Part shown: positions 24,260-33,321 of the stretch, in pieces
How the letters are laid out: each line of letters starts with the position of its first letter
How positions within the stretch are numbered: position 1 is the stretch's first letter
Assembly (NCBI GenBank): GCA_964440115.1
Contig: CAYTPV010000002.1
Span: 124,001 to 188,000 of the forward strand
Reading direction: 5' to 3'
DNA from: JAEWWD01 sp964440115
GTDB lineage: Bacteria > Bacillota > Clostridia > Christensenellales > CAG-138
Length of the DNA stretch: 64,000 nucleotides
Program-made: the position numbers and the translations under genes
The notes under the pieces: model-generated
Seen by the model: only the letters and a program-made list of their open reading frames with translations
The model's database searches: none
Told to the model about the DNA's origin: nothing

Positions 24260-25144
24260 TCAGCTATCAATTATTTCGAGGATCAGTTCCTTACGTGGGG
24301 ATATGTCCTCACGGATGAGGCGCTCGACATTCCCAACGGCTTTCAATATCGCATCCATGCTAATATTGGGTATTTCATCATTTGACTTGATATACCCACT
24401 CAAATACTCTGCTGAGGGGTTTTTGATACCCATACGTTCACAGATCATCCAGCACACAGATTCTGCTTCAAACTCCTTCTCTTCCTTTGTAAGCTGACCG
24501 TATCTTTGCGGCAGCCAAGTAGCTTCTGGGCAGGAACAGTGGCCACAGTACATATGCCCTAACTCATGGAGCAGTACGGTGAATATCGTTTCGGGGGTCT
24601 GTTTTCTGTTGACTACAATTTCAAGTAAGGTATTGACCAACACTGTTTTGCTATTCCCGCGTTTGATTTCAAAACCTATATGGGGTATGTCGCCTGACCA
24701 GATGCACCCTCCTCTTGCGCTGCCGTGATCAGCTTCTGAATAGCGTACGCCTTCCTTGAGCATGTTGTCGATTAGATGTTTTATTTGGTCTTTGGATACC
24801 TGGCCTTCAGCCTGTGATGGGTGAAGGACTCTATCTGGCATCGGTCGATCTCCTGTGGTATCACTAACATCGAATACAAAAGCAACAGGCCCAAAAGGGC
24901 GAAGAATAACAAGTGGCTGTGCGTTGAGGTTTACAATTCGGCCGTACATATCCTTCCAGTCTCTGGCTGACAGAACATAATGGCTTCCAGGCTTTTGAAT
25001 ATGAATCAGCATTGCATTATATGGAGCAACATGTGGAAATCGCTTGATGAATTCCAGCAGTTCTTTATACTTTGCACTTGTTCGATATGAAGATATATCC
25101 TGATATAACTTATCGAGTTCGGGAATTTGCGAACTTTTCACCAT
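24260..25144 (-). CDS. ImmA/IrrE- or ArdC-like zinc metallopeptidase
   Basis: The 294-residue protein has LLHELGHMYCGH (HExxH zinc motif) near residue 190 and EFEAESVCWMICERMGI, which supplies the third ligand. The N-terminal part (PYNAMLIHIQKPGSHYVLSARDWKDM) resembles the ssDNA-binding half of ArdC antirestriction proteins. It is the last gene of the leftward defence operon, 36 bp after hsdR. Metallopeptidases of this class accompany type I systems and may cleave a regulator; an antirestriction role is the alternative. GAGGGGG precedes the ATG. Confidence 0.78.
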   Translation of the reverse strand: MVKSSQIPELDKLYQDISSYRTSAKYKELLEFIKRFPHVAPYNAMLIHIQKPGSHYVLSARDWKDMYGRIVNLNAQPLVILRPFGPVAFVFDVSDTTGDRPMPDRVLHPSQAEGQVSKDQIKHLIDNMLKEGVRYSEADHGSARGGCIWSGDIPHIGFEIKRGNSKTVLVNTLLEIVVNRKQTPETIFTVLLHELGHMYCGHCSCPEATWLPQRYGQLTKEEKEFEAESVCWMICERMGIKNPSAEYLSGYIKSNDEIPNISMDAILKAVGNVERLIREDISPRKELILEIIDS

Positions 25145-25180
25145 CTTACCCCCTCAATAATTCATTGCTCCTAAAAATGT

Positions 25181-28087
25181 TTAATAATACATCTCAACGT
25201 AACTATAAGCCTTATCAAAAAGCTCTTGGTCCCTGATTTTGTACTTTACCCAAATGACGCTGCGCAGAGCCTTTTTGACTTCTTGTTTGCCGGTGGTTGT
25301 GTTTTGCCACCCATCAAAGCGTACAATCTTCACGATATCGTCGATGTCTTTTACGATCCTGTCAACGATAATCGGAGTATTGGCATTCTTTACACTATTA
25401 AAGAGCTCGGTTAATGCGGCTTTGCCTTTGTCGATTTCCTCCTCCGGCACCGTTTCTTTTTCCGCTTCTGCAGCATCCTTAGCTAATACCAACAGCATTT
25501 TCAGAAACTCAATACTGGTGATCAGACCTTGTTCATGCTTTTCTCTTAGGTCCTCAAGCCGCTCCCCAAGCTTTATAAACTTTGGTTCGTCGCTATGTTT
25601 CATTATGCGGGCAACCAAATCAATTTCGATCCGCTTGGTAGCCTTCTTGATATCTTTTTTACTTTCGAGGAACTCATCTATGATATCAGCATCCAGAGAG
25701 AGAATCTCCATGTCGTCATGGACGGCTTCAACAGTGATATTTTCGTGCACAAGTTCGATGGTTTTTGCACCGAGTGCAGCCCAGATCAAAGAGCCGCGTC
25801 CATCTGTCGGTTTGATGGATTCATAAACTTTAGTTAACCAAAGGTAATCTGATTTATACGGAAGCAGGAACTGGTCGGGTGATAGGGCTTCCCATGCACG
25901 GTTCAACACCCTGTAATCAGCTGCAAAGGCATCTTTTTCTTCATTTGAGGGCAAACACTCCTGCGCGGCCATAAGCCCTTCCCAGCCCTGTACAGTCCGA
26001 TCCACACCAAGGAAATTGATAAGGCACTTCTTTAGTAGCTCCGGAAATTGCTTTTTTACTTCAGCGATGTTTGTAATAATTTGTTGAACATTCTTTTCGT
26101 CAAAGTCCAGTGCTTTGGCTACATCATCGAAAATGCCGATATAGTCGACGATAAGACCGTGTGTCTTTTCCTGCCCATAAACACGATTTGTACGGCAGAT
26201 CGCCTGCAGAAGCGTATGGTCTTTCATTGGCTTATCAAGATACATAACCTGCAGAATGGGCGCGTCAAACCCCGTCAGTAGCTTTGAGGTGACAATGACA
26301 AGCTTTAGCGGGCTACCTGCTTCCCTGAAAAGGTCCAGCAGTTTGGCTTCGGCATCCCGGTCTCTTCGATAGTCTTTATATTTGTCTTCTTTATCGTTGT
26401 TGGTATCCATCACGATCGTTGACGCATCTTCGCCAAGCAGCTTATCAAGCTCCTTTTTATACAGCAGGCAGCATTCACGGTCGTAGCAAACTACCTGCCC
26501 CTTAAACCCATTCGGTTCAATTTTCGTTTTATAGTGCGCGGCAATGTGCGTACACACCTTTCGAATTCTATCGGGCGATTTCATGATAGACTCAAGCTTA
26601 ACCCGCCTCGCAAGGTCTGCCTTTTCCAGCTTCGTTAATTCTTTCGTCATTTCATCGAACGCAGCGTCGACGATTTCCTGGTTAACATGGAGGTCTACAG
26701 GCACCGCTTCAAAATGCAGTGGCAGCGTTGCCTTATCTCGAATGGAATCGGAAAAGGAATACCGGCTCATGTAGCCTGATTTATCTTCTTCTGCACCAAA
26801 GGTATAGAACGTATTCTTATCGGTTCGGTTAATCGGAGTCCCGGTAAGCCCAAAGAAGAATGCATGAGGCAGCGCTTGTCGCATCTTCTCCCCCAAATCG
26901 CCTTCCTGGGTCCTGTGCGCTTCATCCACCATCATAATAATATTGTCGCGTGGATTGAGAACGCCATCGACCTCGCCAAATTTGAATATTGTGGTGATGA
27001 GTATCTTGCGCATATCGCCCTTGAAGAAATTGATGAGTTCTTCTTTGCTTGAGGCGCTTGTTAAATTGGGTATATCTGATGCGTTAAATGTAGCGGTGAT
27101 CTGGGTATCAAGGTCAATGCGGTCATTTACGATTACGACAGTGGGGTTTTTCAACTCTGGTGTCATGCGCAGCTTTTGTGCCGCAAATACCATCAACAGC
27201 GATTTTCCACTACCTTGAAAGTGCCATATTAGGCCTTTCTTTGGATAACCTGCTTTTACTCGCTCTACAATCAAATTGGCGCCGTCAAACTGCTGATAGC
27301 GGCATATGATTTTATATTTGCGGAACTTCTTGTCGGTTGCGAATATCGTAAAGAACTGGAATATGTCCATAATGATTTCCGGTTTTATCATGGCGGCAAT
27401 GCTGCGCTGCACATCGGCAAGCGTGCCTTCATGCTTATTATCTGCTGTATGCCACGGGCCCCATATATTGATGGGCATATTGACCGATCCGTAGCGATAA
27501 CATTTCCCTTCGGTCGCAAAATTAAATACGTTTGGCACAAACATCTGCGGAATACTCTTTTCGTATGCCGCAATATCTCCGGCACCATCCAGCCATGTAA
27601 TGGCGTTGCGGACGGGTGTCTTCAGTTCACCGATAGCAACGGGGAAACCGTTGATCAGCAGCACAATATCCAGCCTTTTGCCGCCTTCCTCTTTTGGAAA
27701 CGCCCATTGATTGGTTACAACATATTCGTTAAGCGCTAGGTTTTCTTTTGTGCCTGTACCGAAAAAGCGGATTGACACCATTCGTCCGTCCTTTCCGAAG
27801 GGATAGGCGTTTTCTTCGAAAATCATTTTTTTGAACTTTTCGTTATGGGTGATAAGGTCATGCGGTTTAACATCCAGAATTACGGTGCGCAGTTTATAAA
27901 TCACCTCGTCAGCCCGAGAAGGCTCTTCGGCGATCTCCGGATTAAGGCGGATGAGCGCGGACTTTACCATAGGCTCCACCATCACATCGGAGTAATTACG
28001 AGGGAGCTTGTCTGCCGATATGAACGTCCAGCCATTTTTGCTGATGGTATTGATCACCATTTTCTCAAATTCAGCTTCGTTAAACAT
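25181..28087 (-). CDS. hsdR: Type I restriction enzyme, HsdR subunit
   Basis: The 968-residue protein has an N-terminal PD-(D/E)xK nuclease (RLDIVLLINGFPVAIGELKTP), then an SF2 translocase: HFQGSGKSLLMVFA (motif I), MMVDEAHRTQEGD (motif II), FFGLTGTPI (motif III) and QAICRTNRVYGQEKTHG (motif VI), and a helical C-terminal region. It translocates DNA and cuts unmethylated targets together with HsdM and HsdS. The ATG at 28087 has GCGGAGG upstream and is 22 bp after hsdS. Confidence 0.95.
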   Translation of the reverse strand: MFNEAEFEKMVINTISKNGWTFISADKLPRNYSDVMVEPMVKSALIRLNPEIAEEPSRADEVIYKLRTVILDVKPHDLITHNEKFKKMIFEENAYPFGKDGRMVSIRFFGTGTKENLALNEYVVTNQWAFPKEEGGKRLDIVLLINGFPVAIGELKTPVRNAITWLDGAGDIAAYEKSIPQMFVPNVFNFATEGKCYRYGSVNMPINIWGPWHTADNKHEGTLADVQRSIAAMIKPEIIMDIFQFFTIFATDKKFRKYKIICRYQQFDGANLIVERVKAGYPKKGLIWHFQGSGKSLLMVFAAQKLRMTPELKNPTVVIVNDRIDLDTQITATFNASDIPNLTSASSKEELINFFKGDMRKILITTIFKFGEVDGVLNPRDNIIMMVDEAHRTQEGDLGEKMRQALPHAFFFGLTGTPINRTDKNTFYTFGAEEDKSGYMSRYSFSDSIRDKATLPLHFEAVPVDLHVNQEIVDAAFDEMTKELTKLEKADLARRVKLESIMKSPDRIRKVCTHIAAHYKTKIEPNGFKGQVVCYDRECCLLYKKELDKLLGEDASTIVMDTNNDKEDKYKDYRRDRDAEAKLLDLFREAGSPLKLVIVTSKLLTGFDAPILQVMYLDKPMKDHTLLQAICRTNRVYGQEKTHGLIVDYIGIFDDVAKALDFDEKNVQQIITNIAEVKKQFPELLKKCLINFLGVDRTVQGWEGLMAAQECLPSNEEKDAFAADYRVLNRAWEALSPDQFLLPYKSDYLWLTKVYESIKPTDGRGSLIWAALGAKTIELVHENITVEAVHDDMEILSLDADIIDEFLESKKDIKKATKRIEIDLVARIMKHSDEPKFIKLGERLEDLREKHEQGLITSIEFLKMLLVLAKDAAEAEKETVPEEEIDKGKAALTELFNSVKNANTPIIVDRIVKDIDDIVKIVRFDGWQNTTTGKQEVKKALRSVIWVKYKIRDQELFDKAYSYVEMYY

Positions 28088-28109
28088 CCCTAGCACCTCC
28101 GCAAATGTT

Positions 28110-29255
28110 TTATCCGAATACCTTTTTCATGAGCCCATTGCGGCACTGTTCAAGGCTTTCTAAACTTTGTTGGATTACCAATTTCGATTTGTCGGTTGAT
28201 TCAACAAAATCGGCGAATTTGTTTTGCAGGTTTATTGGTGGGACAAAAGTAGATATTTTTCTAATCCGATCCATGTTGAGTGCTGCTTTTGCCGTATTTG
28301 TTGCTTCATTTACAAATACGGGTCGAGAATAGTACAGCAAATTAACCAAGAATACGGGATTTATTCTGGATTTATCTAATGGAGATATTTTTGCAACATT
28401 GGGTGCAAGATGGTATCGGTGTGACCTATCTACTATTGCTACATCTCCTATATTTATGCCGATATATGTCATAACTACATCACCTTCATGAAGTTGTGAT
28501 CTCGGGAGACTATCTGAGATATTAGCTGAAATATAAGACAGCTCTTCTAAAACTAAGTGCTTTTCTTTTACATTTAAACCCTTAACCATAATAACATCGC
28601 CACAATTTTCGTAATGAATATAATTTGTGTACTCAAATCCCGCTAGTTTAGTAACATAGCATATATCTCCGATCTTAAATTCTGGCCAATGCATAGTGTT
28701 TTTTAGTGGATCCCCAAATATATCAATAAATTCCGCCTCGACAAGCTCATCTGATTTAGCCAGCAGACTCTTATGGGCTTCTTTGGTGTTTTCAAATGCC
28801 CATAATAGTTCCGCAAGCTTCACTTGTTCTTCGATAGGTGGCAGATTAAACTCCAACTCTGCTAAGTCACGCCAGTTAATTGTTGGAGAAAGAGAGCCGA
28901 CTGAGATTCGAATCGCCTCATCATAAAATACTTTTGAGCTGAGGAAAAAAGGAAATAAATTAGCATTAATGACTTCTTCATTAGGTCGAAGTATCATGCC
29001 ATGTGCAGAAAACAGACCGTCATGGGGAGATATTGCTGTCCGACGCAAATAGGCATTGCGTTTACCAAACAACACATCTCCTTTCCGCATAATCAGTTTA
29101 TCGCCTTTTATTGGAACTGAGCTTCCCCAGCGCGTCACACATAAGCTTCCTGGTTCCAAATGCTCCAAGCCAATATAAGTATCCATATCTTCGGAGGTTG
29201 GTGTTCTTTTCTCCGTAGAATTCATAGCAATATCGGCGATTTTATATCTAGGCAT
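28110..29255 (-). CDS. hsdS: Type I restriction-modification specificity subunit HsdS
   Basis: The 381-residue protein shows two target-recognition domains. The first runs to about residue 150 and ends in INWRDLAELEFNLPPIEEQVKLAELL; the second starts at WPEFKIGDICYVTKLAG and ends in FVPPINLQNKFADFV. Each is followed by a long helical spacer. It sets the DNA sequence recognised by the complex; two TRDs imply a bipartite target. The ATG at 29255 has AAAGGAG upstream and overlaps hsdM by 8 bp. Confidence 0.93.
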   Translation of the reverse strand: MPRYKIADIAMNSTEKRTPTSEDMDTYIGLEHLEPGSLCVTRWGSSVPIKGDKLIMRKGDVLFGKRNAYLRRTAISPHDGLFSAHGMILRPNEEVINANLFPFFLSSKVFYDEAIRISVGSLSPTINWRDLAELEFNLPPIEEQVKLAELLWAFENTKEAHKSLLAKSDELVEAEFIDIFGDPLKNTMHWPEFKIGDICYVTKLAGFEYTNYIHYENCGDVIMVKGLNVKEKHLVLEELSYISANISDSLPRSQLHEGDVVMTYIGINIGDVAIVDRSHRYHLAPNVAKISPLDKSRINPVFLVNLLYYSRPVFVNEATNTAKAALNMDRIRKISTFVPPINLQNKFADFVESTDKSKLVIQQSLESLEQCRNGLMKKVFG

Positions 29256-30738
29256 TCTCAAGCTCCTTTATCAACTCGCAAACACTGGAAATTGTATGAT
29301 GCATTTCATTGCTTGCAATTTGCCACTCGAAAAGTGCATCCACCAGTTCAATTGCTTCCTCAGTGACATTCTCCGTTCCCCGAACATAGAGCGCTATGCT
29401 CAGCTTACTCTGGTTCTTCTGAATTTCGGGAATAGCAGTTACGGCTGAAAACCCTTCAATCTCAATGAATTCCCGGTATGCCTTTGCGATTTTATCAATG
29501 TGCTCTTCCTCCAAGTAACTTTGGGTGTTTTTCCTTGTGACTTCATTCTTCGCATTGATAAACAACACTCTGCCGATTCGGTTAGCTGGTTTAATAGTGC
29601 GACATATGACAATACATGCTTCCATCGGTGAATTGAAGAACAGGCTTTTCCCTATTCCGATTACGCATTCAACCAGGTCGGATTTTATGAGACGTTCTCG
29701 CAATTCTTTTTCCTCATCACGGAATAATACACCGTGTGGAAATAATATCGCGCAGCGTCCTGTTTTCGGGTCAAGGCTTTTCAATATGTGCTGAAAGAAC
29801 GCATAATCGGCACGACCCTGCGGCGGAATACCGAGAAAGTTGCGTCCATATTTATCGCTTGAAAACGCCTCCCGATCCCACTGCTTAATGGAATACGGAG
29901 GATTGGCCAGCACCAAATCAAATTGCTTAAGCTGTCCGTTTTCAATGAACGCGGGGTTTTTAAATGTGTCATCGTTGACGATCTCAAAATCCTTCACGCC
30001 GTGCAGAAACAGATTCATGCGCCCGATGGCCGAGGTCAGTGAGTTGATCTCCTGCCCGTATAAGTGTACGTTGCGCCATTCTTTGCCCTGCTCTTTCAAG
30101 TAAGCGATAGCGGATATCAGCATGCCCGCACTGCCGCAGGTAGGATCATAGATCGATTCACCCGGCTGGGGCTGTAGCATTTCGGTCATCAAATGTACGA
30201 CAGTGCGATTAGTGTAGAATTCCTGTGCGGTGTGACCACTGTCGTCCGCAAATTTCTTGATCAGGTATTCATAACCTTGGCCAAGCTCGTCCTCCGGGCA
30301 ATTGGCAATGGAAAGCGTCTTGGTGGAAAAATGTTCGATTAGGTCTTTGAGCAGTTCATCCGGCAGGCGATTTTTATTTGTCCATGCACCGTCACCGAAT
30401 ACGCCTTGCAGCTTTTCCCTGTTGGCGTATTCAATGGCGTGGAATGCGTCTACAATGGCCTTGCCCACGTTTTCGGGGACTTCGCGTACGTCCTTCCAAT
30501 GCGCCCCCTTGGGAACGATGAAACGGTGATTTTCCTCCCATTCCAGCGCTTCCTCAGCCCCATCGTAGTCCTTTAAAATCTGCGTGCATTCTTCGTCATA
30601 CACATCGCATATGCGCTTAAAGAACATAAGTGGGAAGATATACTGCTTGTAGGCACCAGCATCTATATGGGTTCTAAGCAGGACAGCGGAGTTCCAGAGG
30701 TATGTTTCTAGCTCGTCCAACGTAATACGTTCACTCAT
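29248..30738 (-). CDS. hsdM: Type I DNA methyltransferase HsdM, stand-alone copy
   Basis: The 496-residue N6-adenine methylase has the N-terminal helical domain (YIFPLMFFKRICDVYDEE), SAM motif I YDPTCGSAGM and catalytic motif IV LANPPY. Ordinary HsdM length and order. It is a paralogue of the methylase half of the upstream fusion gene, with which it aligns end to end. Its ATG at 30738 has GGAGG upstream and overlaps that gene by 8 bp, so both methylases are made from one transcript. Confidence 0.94.
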   Translation of the reverse strand: MSERITLDELETYLWNSAVLLRTHIDAGAYKQYIFPLMFFKRICDVYDEECTQILKDYDGAEEALEWEENHRFIVPKGAHWKDVREVPENVGKAIVDAFHAIEYANREKLQGVFGDGAWTNKNRLPDELLKDLIEHFSTKTLSIANCPEDELGQGYEYLIKKFADDSGHTAQEFYTNRTVVHLMTEMLQPQPGESIYDPTCGSAGMLISAIAYLKEQGKEWRNVHLYGQEINSLTSAIGRMNLFLHGVKDFEIVNDDTFKNPAFIENGQLKQFDLVLANPPYSIKQWDREAFSSDKYGRNFLGIPPQGRADYAFFQHILKSLDPKTGRCAILFPHGVLFRDEEKELRERLIKSDLVECVIGIGKSLFFNSPMEACIVICRTIKPANRIGRVLFINAKNEVTRKNTQSYLEEEHIDKIAKAYREFIEIEGFSAVTAIPEIQKNQSKLSIALYVRGTENVTEEAIELVDALFEWQIASNEMHHTISSVCELIKELENA

Positions 30739-33151
30739 TGATATAGCCTCCTTCCACAAGCAGTGCTTTCAGATTTTCTTCGGCAGCATATACCGCTTCC
30801 AACGCTGCAAAATACTCTTCTTTCACCAAGGCTGGGTCGATGGCCTCCTGTACTCGTTTCTCGATATAGCTGTTAACCTGCAATGTATATTCTTTTTGCG
30901 CCAGGTCTTCAATCGTCACAATTCTGGCCTTTTCTGGGACGTCTTTATATGCTTCGTACAGACTGAATGCCTCGTTTACATTGTCGGCGGTCATTACGTT
31001 TTTCGCCCGTCGGGCCGTGTAGATGGATGTTGCATCTATGAGGCATACCTTGCCCTTGTGGGATTCGGACTTGTTGTTATTCAGAAGCAGAATGCAAGCT
31101 GATACACCCGCCCCGTAGAACAGGTTACCGACAAGGGTTACCACACACTCCAGCTTATCGGATACTATAAGCTGTTTGCGCATTTCTCCTTCTTTGCCGC
31201 CCCTGAATAATACGCCCTGCGGAAGCACAACAGCGCAGCGGCCGTTTTTCCGGTCCATTGATTTAACCATGTGCTGCAACCACGCAAAGTCGGCGTTGGA
31301 ATCGGTGGGTGATCCCCAAATGTTGCGGCCATATACGTCGGATGAGAACTGCTCTGCACCCCAGCTTTTCAATGAAAATGGTGGATTGGCAATCACACAG
31401 TCAAAGGTTTGCAGTTCGCCCCGATGCAGGTAGTTCGGTGATCTCAGAGTGTCTCCCTGTGTCACATGGAAATCCCTTGCCCCGTGCAGAAACAGGTTCA
31501 TACGCGCAATGGCCGAAGTGGAAAGGTTCTTTTCCTGGCCGTAAATCTTTCCGTAAACCATTTTATCATCGTGTATATAGTGAATCGCTTCGATCAGCAT
31601 GCCGCCGGTTCCGCAGGCCGGGTCATATACGGTATCACCGGACTTTGGAGCGAGCAGCTTAACAAGCAGCTTTACAACCGGTCGCGGCGTGTAAAATTCC
31701 CCAGCATTCTTCTTGGAAAGATCAGCGAACTTTTTAATTAGGTATTCATAGCTGTCGCCCATTACATCAGCGGAGTAGTTTACATTGCCGACCTTGATCT
31801 TCGACATATGCTCCACAAGATCTTTGAGTCGTTCGTCAGATAGTTTGCTTTTATCTGTCCAGTTGGCGTCATCAAAGCTGGAAAATACGCCAAACAGAGT
31901 ATCGGGGTTGGCCCTCTCAATGCCGACCATCGCATTGACAATAGCGGTGCCGATATTCTCGCTTTGTTCGCGCACATCATTCCAATGGCAGCCGTCCGGA
32001 ATTACAAAACGATGGTTCTCCGGAAAACTCGCATATTCTTCGTCGCCGCCGGATTCCTCCAGCGCTCGTGCGGTTTCCTCATCATAAACGTCGGAAAGCC
32101 GTTTAAAGAACAAAATCGGTGTGACGTAACTCTTATATTCGTCCTGATTAATAGGTCCGCGTAGAATATTGCAAGCCTCAAAGAGATGCGTAAATAAGCG
32201 TTGACTAGTCGTCTGCTCGTTTTCCGCATAGCTGGACAATAGATCGTCATCGGCAGCCTCAACGGCGGATTGCATCATTTCTTCACGGTTGTCGCCCATA
32301 ACTTTTTTGCCATTCGAAGACTTTTTGACAGTTAATTTACCGTTAGATGTAGACTTCTCAAGTTGGGTAGGAAAGCGGTTTTCGAAGTCAATAAGTATCT
32401 TCAACAATCGCTCATCAAGATAGGTGAGTGCATGCTTGCGTATTTCAACTGGAATTCCATAATATGCTTCCGCAATACCACCGGTAATTGCTGCGAGTGT
32501 ATCGCTATCACCACCAATAGAGATTGCGTTGCGAATAGCATCTTCAAAATCCGTAGACTCCAAGAACGCCATAATAGCCTGGGGAACCGTCCCTTGGCAG
32601 GTTACATCGAAGTGATAGGTATCCCTGATACCGTCCAGCGTAAATTTCATGGGATAGTAGTGTTCATTGATGAAATCACGGATTTCTAATATGCTGCTTC
32701 CGGTCTTAGCCATATAAATAGCAACGGCAGTGGCTTCAGCACCTTTTATACCCTCTGGATGGTTGTGTGTAACTTCGGTCACCCTTCTGGAAAGCTCAAT
32801 GGCTTCTTCTAAGCTGGTAGCCGCAAATCCACAAGCACTTACGCGCATAGCTGCACCGTTACCAAAGCTGTTATAGGGCTGGGGATCATCTGAATACATC
32901 CATTTACGGAACATGCCTCCATAGCCGCAGTGGGGGTATGGTCGGCCGACTTCCTGCATGGACACGGTGGCTAATTCCCCTAGCCTATCATAATTGCCAT
33001 TGCTATCAAGAATTGCTTTGGCAATGGCCAATGACATTATGCTGTCATCAGTAACGTTACAACGGTATGTCAAGAAGCCAAAGTCTTTTGATTTGATATT
33101 ATGCCATTCAAAACGCGAACCAACGATATCCCCAACAATAGCTCCAAGCAT
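30731..33151 (-). CDS. ADP-ribosylglycohydrolase–HsdM fusion protein
   Basis: A single uninterrupted 806-residue frame. Residues 1 to about 260 are a DraG/ARH-type ADP-ribosylglycohydrolase with its metal-site motifs intact: GAIVGDIVGSRFEW, TDDSIM, SFGNGAAMRVSACGF, THNHPEGIKGAEA and SIGGDSDTLAAITGG. After a linker of about 35 residues (Lys/Ser rich, then acidic), residues about 300–806 are a full HsdM: TPILFFKRLSDVYDEE, SAM motif YDPACGTGGM and catalytic IANPPF. The ATG at 33151 has GAGGTG upstream. It heads the hsdM–hsdS–hsdR unit and has its own promoter. The hydrolase may remove ADP-ribose from protein or nucleic acid, or gate methylation; neither is shown. Confidence 0.92.
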   Translation of the reverse strand: MLGAIVGDIVGSRFEWHNIKSKDFGFLTYRCNVTDDSIMSLAIAKAILDSNGNYDRLGELATVSMQEVGRPYPHCGYGGMFRKWMYSDDPQPYNSFGNGAAMRVSACGFAATSLEEAIELSRRVTEVTHNHPEGIKGAEATAVAIYMAKTGSSILEIRDFINEHYYPMKFTLDGIRDTYHFDVTCQGTVPQAIMAFLESTDFEDAIRNAISIGGDSDTLAAITGGIAEAYYGIPVEIRKHALTYLDERLLKILIDFENRFPTQLEKSTSNGKLTVKKSSNGKKVMGDNREEMMQSAVEAADDDLLSSYAENEQTTSQRLFTHLFEACNILRGPINQDEYKSYVTPILFFKRLSDVYDEETARALEESGGDEEYASFPENHRFVIPDGCHWNDVREQSENIGTAIVNAMVGIERANPDTLFGVFSSFDDANWTDKSKLSDERLKDLVEHMSKIKVGNVNYSADVMGDSYEYLIKKFADLSKKNAGEFYTPRPVVKLLVKLLAPKSGDTVYDPACGTGGMLIEAIHYIHDDKMVYGKIYGQEKNLSTSAIARMNLFLHGARDFHVTQGDTLRSPNYLHRGELQTFDCVIANPPFSLKSWGAEQFSSDVYGRNIWGSPTDSNADFAWLQHMVKSMDRKNGRCAVVLPQGVLFRGGKEGEMRKQLIVSDKLECVVTLVGNLFYGAGVSACILLLNNNKSESHKGKVCLIDATSIYTARRAKNVMTADNVNEAFSLYEAYKDVPEKARIVTIEDLAQKEYTLQVNSYIEKRVQEAIDPALVKEEYFAALEAVYAAEENLKALLVEGGYINE

Positions 33152-33196
33152 TGGCACACCTCTAAGAATTGAAAGGATTTAGTCGAACTATGTTTA

Positions 33197-33225
33197 ATTG
33201 TAACAGAAAAAACCATTTTACTCAA
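33197..33225 (-). promoter_or_regulatory. Promoter of the restriction-modification unit
   Basis: On the - strand TTGAGT (33225–33220), 17 bases, TACAAT (33202–33197), in the 170-bp gap before the fusion gene. The R-M genes can therefore be transcribed separately from the helicase genes. Confidence 0.6.
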
Positions 33226-33321
33226 AGGGAAGGTAACTTTCTTCTCACTAATCTGCATAGCTTGCTTGTCATAGTTAATATTGACCGTATTGGGCACAAG
33301 CACATAAGACGGCAACATTTC

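Noticed and set aside
30731..33151. Fusion as a frameshift or assembly artefact of two genes
   Set aside because: The frame is continuous with a plausible 35-residue linker, and no separate ribosome binding site and start precede the HsdM half; it still deserves checking with reads.
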